Assembly: GCF_000276665.1 (NCBI RefSeq)
Contig: NW_004955437.1
Span: 1,732,979 to 1,796,978, forward strand
Length of the DNA: 64,000 nt
Source: Chinchilla lanigera
Lineage: Eukaryota > Chordata > Mammalia > Rodentia > Chinchillidae
Direction: 5' to 3'
Part shown: one piece after another, positions 61,453-64,000 of the stretch
Layout of the letters: each line of letters starts with the position of its first letter
How positions within the stretch are numbered: position 1 is the stretch's first letter
Program-made: the position numbers and the translations under genes
The notes under the pieces: model-generated
The model's database searches: none
Told to the model about the DNA's origin: nothing
Seen by the model: the letters and a program-made list of their open reading frames with translations, nothing else

Positions 61453-61648
61453 TTTTTCTTTCTTTTTTTTTTTTTTTTTTTTTTTCTTTCTTTCTTTCTT
61501 TCTGTCTGTCTGTCTTTTTCTTTCTTTCCTTCTCTTTTGCCTTTTTGAGGCAGGGTCTGGCTATGCAGTTCAGGCTGGCCTTGAGCTCACTTTGTAGCCC
61601 AGGCTGGTCTTGAACTTGCAATGATCCTCCTGCCTCAGCCTCCCTACT
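61453..61648 (-). repeat. B1-type SINE with T/TTTC-rich tail nested in the right LTR
   Basis: A reverse-oriented B1-type body (ggctatgcagttcaggctgg to ctcctgcctcagcctccc) with a long T and CTTT microsatellite that grew from its A tail. Confidence 0.9.
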
Positions 61649-61773
61649 CCACACCAGGCAGTAATGACACACTTCTAATCCCAGCACTACACATTCTAGA
61701 TCCAGCCACCTCTGAAAAGCTCCCCCATGACTGCATGAGGCTTTGGGAGGACATCTAGACACAACTTATAACA

Positions 61774-61803
61774 ACTACACAGCAAGACCCTCTCTCAAAA
61801 AAA
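61774..61803 (+). repeat. Tail of the B1-type SINE split by the LTR element
   Basis: acacagcaagaccctctctc followed by an A run is the 3' end expected for the truncated B1-type copy at 59189-59306. Confidence 0.75.
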
Positions 61804-61922
61804 GTTATTAATGATCTATACAGCATTAGCACGTTAAAAGGTAAACATATATGATTAGCTCAGCAAGTATGGAGAAATCAGTGGATAAAGATTACTGCTA
61901 ATTCATGATTTTGAAAAAGTAT

Positions 61923-62006
61923 CTAAGGTTGAAAATGCAGCTCTGGTAACAAGCTTGCCTGAAATGTGTAAAGGCGTGGGTTCAAGCCCCAGTATTGCAA
62001 AAAGAA
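61923..62006 (+). repeat. Old ID-like SINE
   Basis: Diverged tRNA-like sequence with a recognisable B-box end (gggttcaagccccagtattg). Confidence 0.65.
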
Positions 62007-62134
62007 AAAGAAAATTGACCTGACTAGAAATGAAAGACACTTCCAAACCAAGATGAAGCCACCAGCTGTTACTATTTCTGTTCAACTTTGTGCTGGAACT
62101 GGTATGAATTGGCACAATAAGAAAAAGAAGTATG

Positions 62135-62241
62135 GAAGAGTGTGGTGGCACACGCCTGTAATCCCAGTATTAAGGAGGCTGAGGCAGTAGGATCACTGCA
62201 AGTTCGAAACTAGCCTGGGCTACATAGTGAGATCCTATCTC

Positions 62242-62272
<31 letters not shown>

Positions 62273-62338
62273 AGGAAGAAGGAAGGAAGGAAGGAAGGAA
62301 GGAAGGAAGGAAGGAAGGAAGGAAGGAAGGAGAGAAAG

Positions 62339-62392
<54 letters not shown>
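62135..62392 (+). repeat. B1-type SINE with (GA)n/(GGAA)n/(GAAA)n tail, truncated by gap
   Basis: The B1-type body (acgcctgtaatcccagtatt) ends near 62245 and passes into GA, then GGAA, then GAAA repeats up to the N run at 62393. Confidence 0.92.
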
Positions 62393-62655
62393 NNNNNNNN
62401 NNNNNNNNNNNNNNNNNNNNNNNNNNNNNNNNNNNNNNNNNNNNNNNNNNNNNNNNNNNNNNNNNNNNNNNNNNNNNNNNNNNNNNNNNNNNNNNNNNNN
62501 NNNNNNNNNNNNNNNNNNNNNNNNNNNNNNNNNNNNNNNNNNNNNNNNNNNNNNNNNNNNNNNNNNNNNNNNNNNNNNNNNNNNNNNNNNNNNNNNNNNN
62601 NNNNNNNNNNNNNNNNNNNNNNNNNNNNNNNNNNNNNNNNNNNNNNNNNNNNNNN
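62393..62655. other. Assembly gap (263 N)
   Basis: The N run begins inside the GAAA microsatellite and ends at the head of another B1-type copy, so it is probably a repeat-caused gap. Confidence 0.99.
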
Positions 62656-62780
62656 GCCAGGTGTTGTGGTGGTGCATGCCCATAATCCCAACACTAGGGA
62701 GGCAGAGGCAGGAGGATTGCTGTGAGTTCAAGGCCAACTTGAATTACATAGAAAGACCCTGTCTCAAAAAAATTTTAAAA
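62656..62780 (+). repeat. B1-type SINE
   Basis: The copy begins gccaggtgttgtggtggtgc right at the gap edge and ends in an A-rich tail. Confidence 0.88.
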
Positions 62781-62993
62781 AAATAGAGAAAGACATCCTT
62801 CTAAATGATGATGGCTGACCACAGACTGATTACTGTACCTCAGTATATATACTTTACAAAGAAAATTCACAAGAATCTACAAACTACTACAACTAACACA
62901 CCCTTTGCTCGGAACACAATGAGTACACAAGCACCAACATGCTATACTATCTCAATGAACAAATAGAAGATTTCATTTTAAGAAATGCCATTT

Positions 62994-63145
62994 GGGCTGG
63001 GTGTGATGGCACCTGCCTATAATCCCAGCCCCTGGGAGGCAGAGGCAGGAGAGTTGCTACGAATTTGAGGTCAGCCTGAGCTCCAAAGTGAACTCAAGGC
63101 CACACTGACTACACAGAGAGACTCTGTCTAAAAAAAAAAAAAAAA
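62994..63145 (+). repeat. B1-type SINE
   Basis: gggctgggtgtgatggcacc to gagactctgtct with an A tail. Confidence 0.88.
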
Positions 63146-63316
63146 TACTATTTGTAAAAGCAACAAAAACCATAAGATACTTAGGAATAAATATAACGAA
63201 ATATGTGTGTAGGAAAATTATACAACTTCCTTGGAGAACATAAACCAATGGAGAGAATGCCATGCCTATGAAGAGGAAAACTCAATACCCCTCTCCCCTC
63301 AAAACAGAACCCTATG

Positions 63317-63409
63317 GGGGGCTGGGGATTTAGCTCAGCAGCAAAGCGCAAGCACAAGGTCATGAGTTCGATTCCTGGTACTGGAAGAAAAACGAAAAAA
63401 AAAACAAAT
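63317..63409 (+). repeat. ID-like SINE with internal deletion and 11-nt target-site duplication
   Basis: The A box and B box are intact, but the segment between (normally gcctgcctggcaagtgcaag) is shortened to cgcaagcacaag. It is flanked by agaaccctatg at 63306-63316 and 63410-63420. Confidence 0.93.
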
Positions 63410-63839
63410 AGAACCCTATGTTGGAACATAGCCACAAATGAATTTCATATAGCTTATGTATGTGAAAAGTAAAACTTAAAATTGTTCAAAGAAAATATAA
63501 GATTATACCAGAGTAGGGAAAGATTTTTTTAGACACTTACAAAAATCACAAACAATTCACAAAGTAAAGGACAAACACCATATGATCATAGCAACACATG
63601 CAGAAATAAAAAGTATCCAAATTGAAAAGGAGGAAGCTATCACTGTTTGCAGAGGACATGAGCAGATAGATATATAAAAACTCCAGACTCATTTGGTGAT
63701 TGACAACCACAACCCTGTCTTCTAGATCTAATATTCTATCTACATTGGTTGGCTCTGCTAGGTATACTTTCAGTAGAATTTTAATTTCCTGGATTTCCTG
63801 TATATTTTTTAAATTTTTATTTTAAAGAAAAAGAAATAA

Positions 63840-63993
63840 GCCAGGCGTGGTGGCGCACACCTGTAATCCCAGCACTTGGGAGGCTGAGGCAGGAAGATCA
63901 TTGTGAGTGCAAAGCCAGCCTAGGCTACAAAGTGAACTCAAGGCCAGCCTGAACTGCATAGCAAGACCCTATCCCAAAAAGAAAAAAAAAAAG
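63840..63993 (+). repeat. B1-type SINE at the window end
   Basis: gccaggcgtggtggcgcaca to a typical tail (gcaagaccctatccc, A run). Confidence 0.92.
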
Positions 63994-64000
63994 CCACAAA

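Larger units (their letters stand above)
59307..61773 (-). mobile_element. ERVL-MaLR-type LTR retroelement, LTR-internal-LTR, noncoding
   Basis: Two related terminal segments lie in the same orientation, 59307-59722 and 61135-61773. Both begin TGTC and end AACA on the plus strand. They share blocks such as gcaaaatacccaa/acaaaatacccaa, ttggctcacagtt and gatccagccaactctga/gatccagccacctctga. The internal part (59723-61134) resembles the reverse complement of the noncoding internal region of mammalian MaLR elements as I remember it (taacattctaccgctagccc, ccaaaatccaacagggca, cttctctggttccaaattct). I see no gag, pol or env coding frame. Flanks gctac and actac fit a 5-bp target-site duplication with one mismatch. 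The right LTR is enlarged by two later SINE insertions. It is an old non-autonomous copy. Confidence 0.8.
52871..64000. other. Gene-free, SINE-rich region downstream of RING1
   Basis: I recognise no exon of a protein gene in these 11 kb. The region holds a CpG-rich block (about 53200-54240), many SINEs, one LTR element, a GA-rich microsatellite and an N run. The longer reading frames are products of repeats or GC-rich sequence. From 63400 to 63830 the sequence is AT-rich and featureless. Confidence 0.75.

Noticed and set aside
62170..62737. Ser/Leu/Phe- or Lys/Glu-rich frames at the GAAA microsatellite
   Set aside because: Translation of a simple repeat and an N run.

Overview
This window looks like nuclear DNA of a rodent. 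Genes are split into many exons with GT-AG introns. The interspersed repeats are 7SL-derived B1-type monomers and tRNA-derived ID-like SINEs, several with intact target-site duplications. The five protein genes and one microRNA lie in the order and orientation known for the centromeric flank of the mammalian MHC (extended class II region): COL11A2 (-), RXRB (-), SLC39A7 (+), HSD17B8 (+), mir-219a-1 (+), RING1 (+). The ID-like family, with its ending in GGTACC, does not look like mouse, rat or squirrel consensus as I remember them. A beaver-type lineage is possible, but I cannot confirm the species. Three N runs interrupt the sequence: 33745-33864, 48571-49136 and 62393-62655.

Layout. Positions 1-6550 are intergenic, with SINEs and an orphan CpG-rich block near 4600-5860. 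COL11A2 fills about 6.5-33.5 kb on the minus strand. I can place all 66 exons of the known mammalian gene: 5 N-terminal exons, 3 acidic alternative exons, 54 mainly Gly-X-Y exons and 4 C-propeptide exons. A possible 67th exon lies between alternative exons 6 and 7; it is strongly basic, 234 nt and phase 0-0. RXRB follows at 34.8-41.1 kb and shares a CpG-rich divergent promoter with SLC39A7 (41.3-45.1 kb). HSD17B8 (45.3-47.4 kb), the mir-219a-1 hairpin (48.35-48.46 kb) and RING1 (49.2-52.9 kb) complete the gene-dense part. From 52.9 to 64 kb I see no gene, only a second CpG-rich block and dense SINEs. Within it is a nearly complete ERVL-MaLR-type LTR element that inserted into a B1 SINE and was itself later hit by two SINEs.

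The reconstructed coding lengths are RXRB 531 aa, SLC39A7 464 aa, HSD17B8 259 aa and RING1 406 aa. All are in frame with no break, so these genes look intact. The genes are neighbours by conserved synteny and are not a pathway: a cartilage collagen chain, a retinoid X receptor, a zinc transporter of the early secretory pathway, a mitochondrial steroid/fatty-acid dehydrogenase, a neural microRNA and a Polycomb E3 ligase. The most promising unexplained signal is the candidate basic exon of COL11A2.
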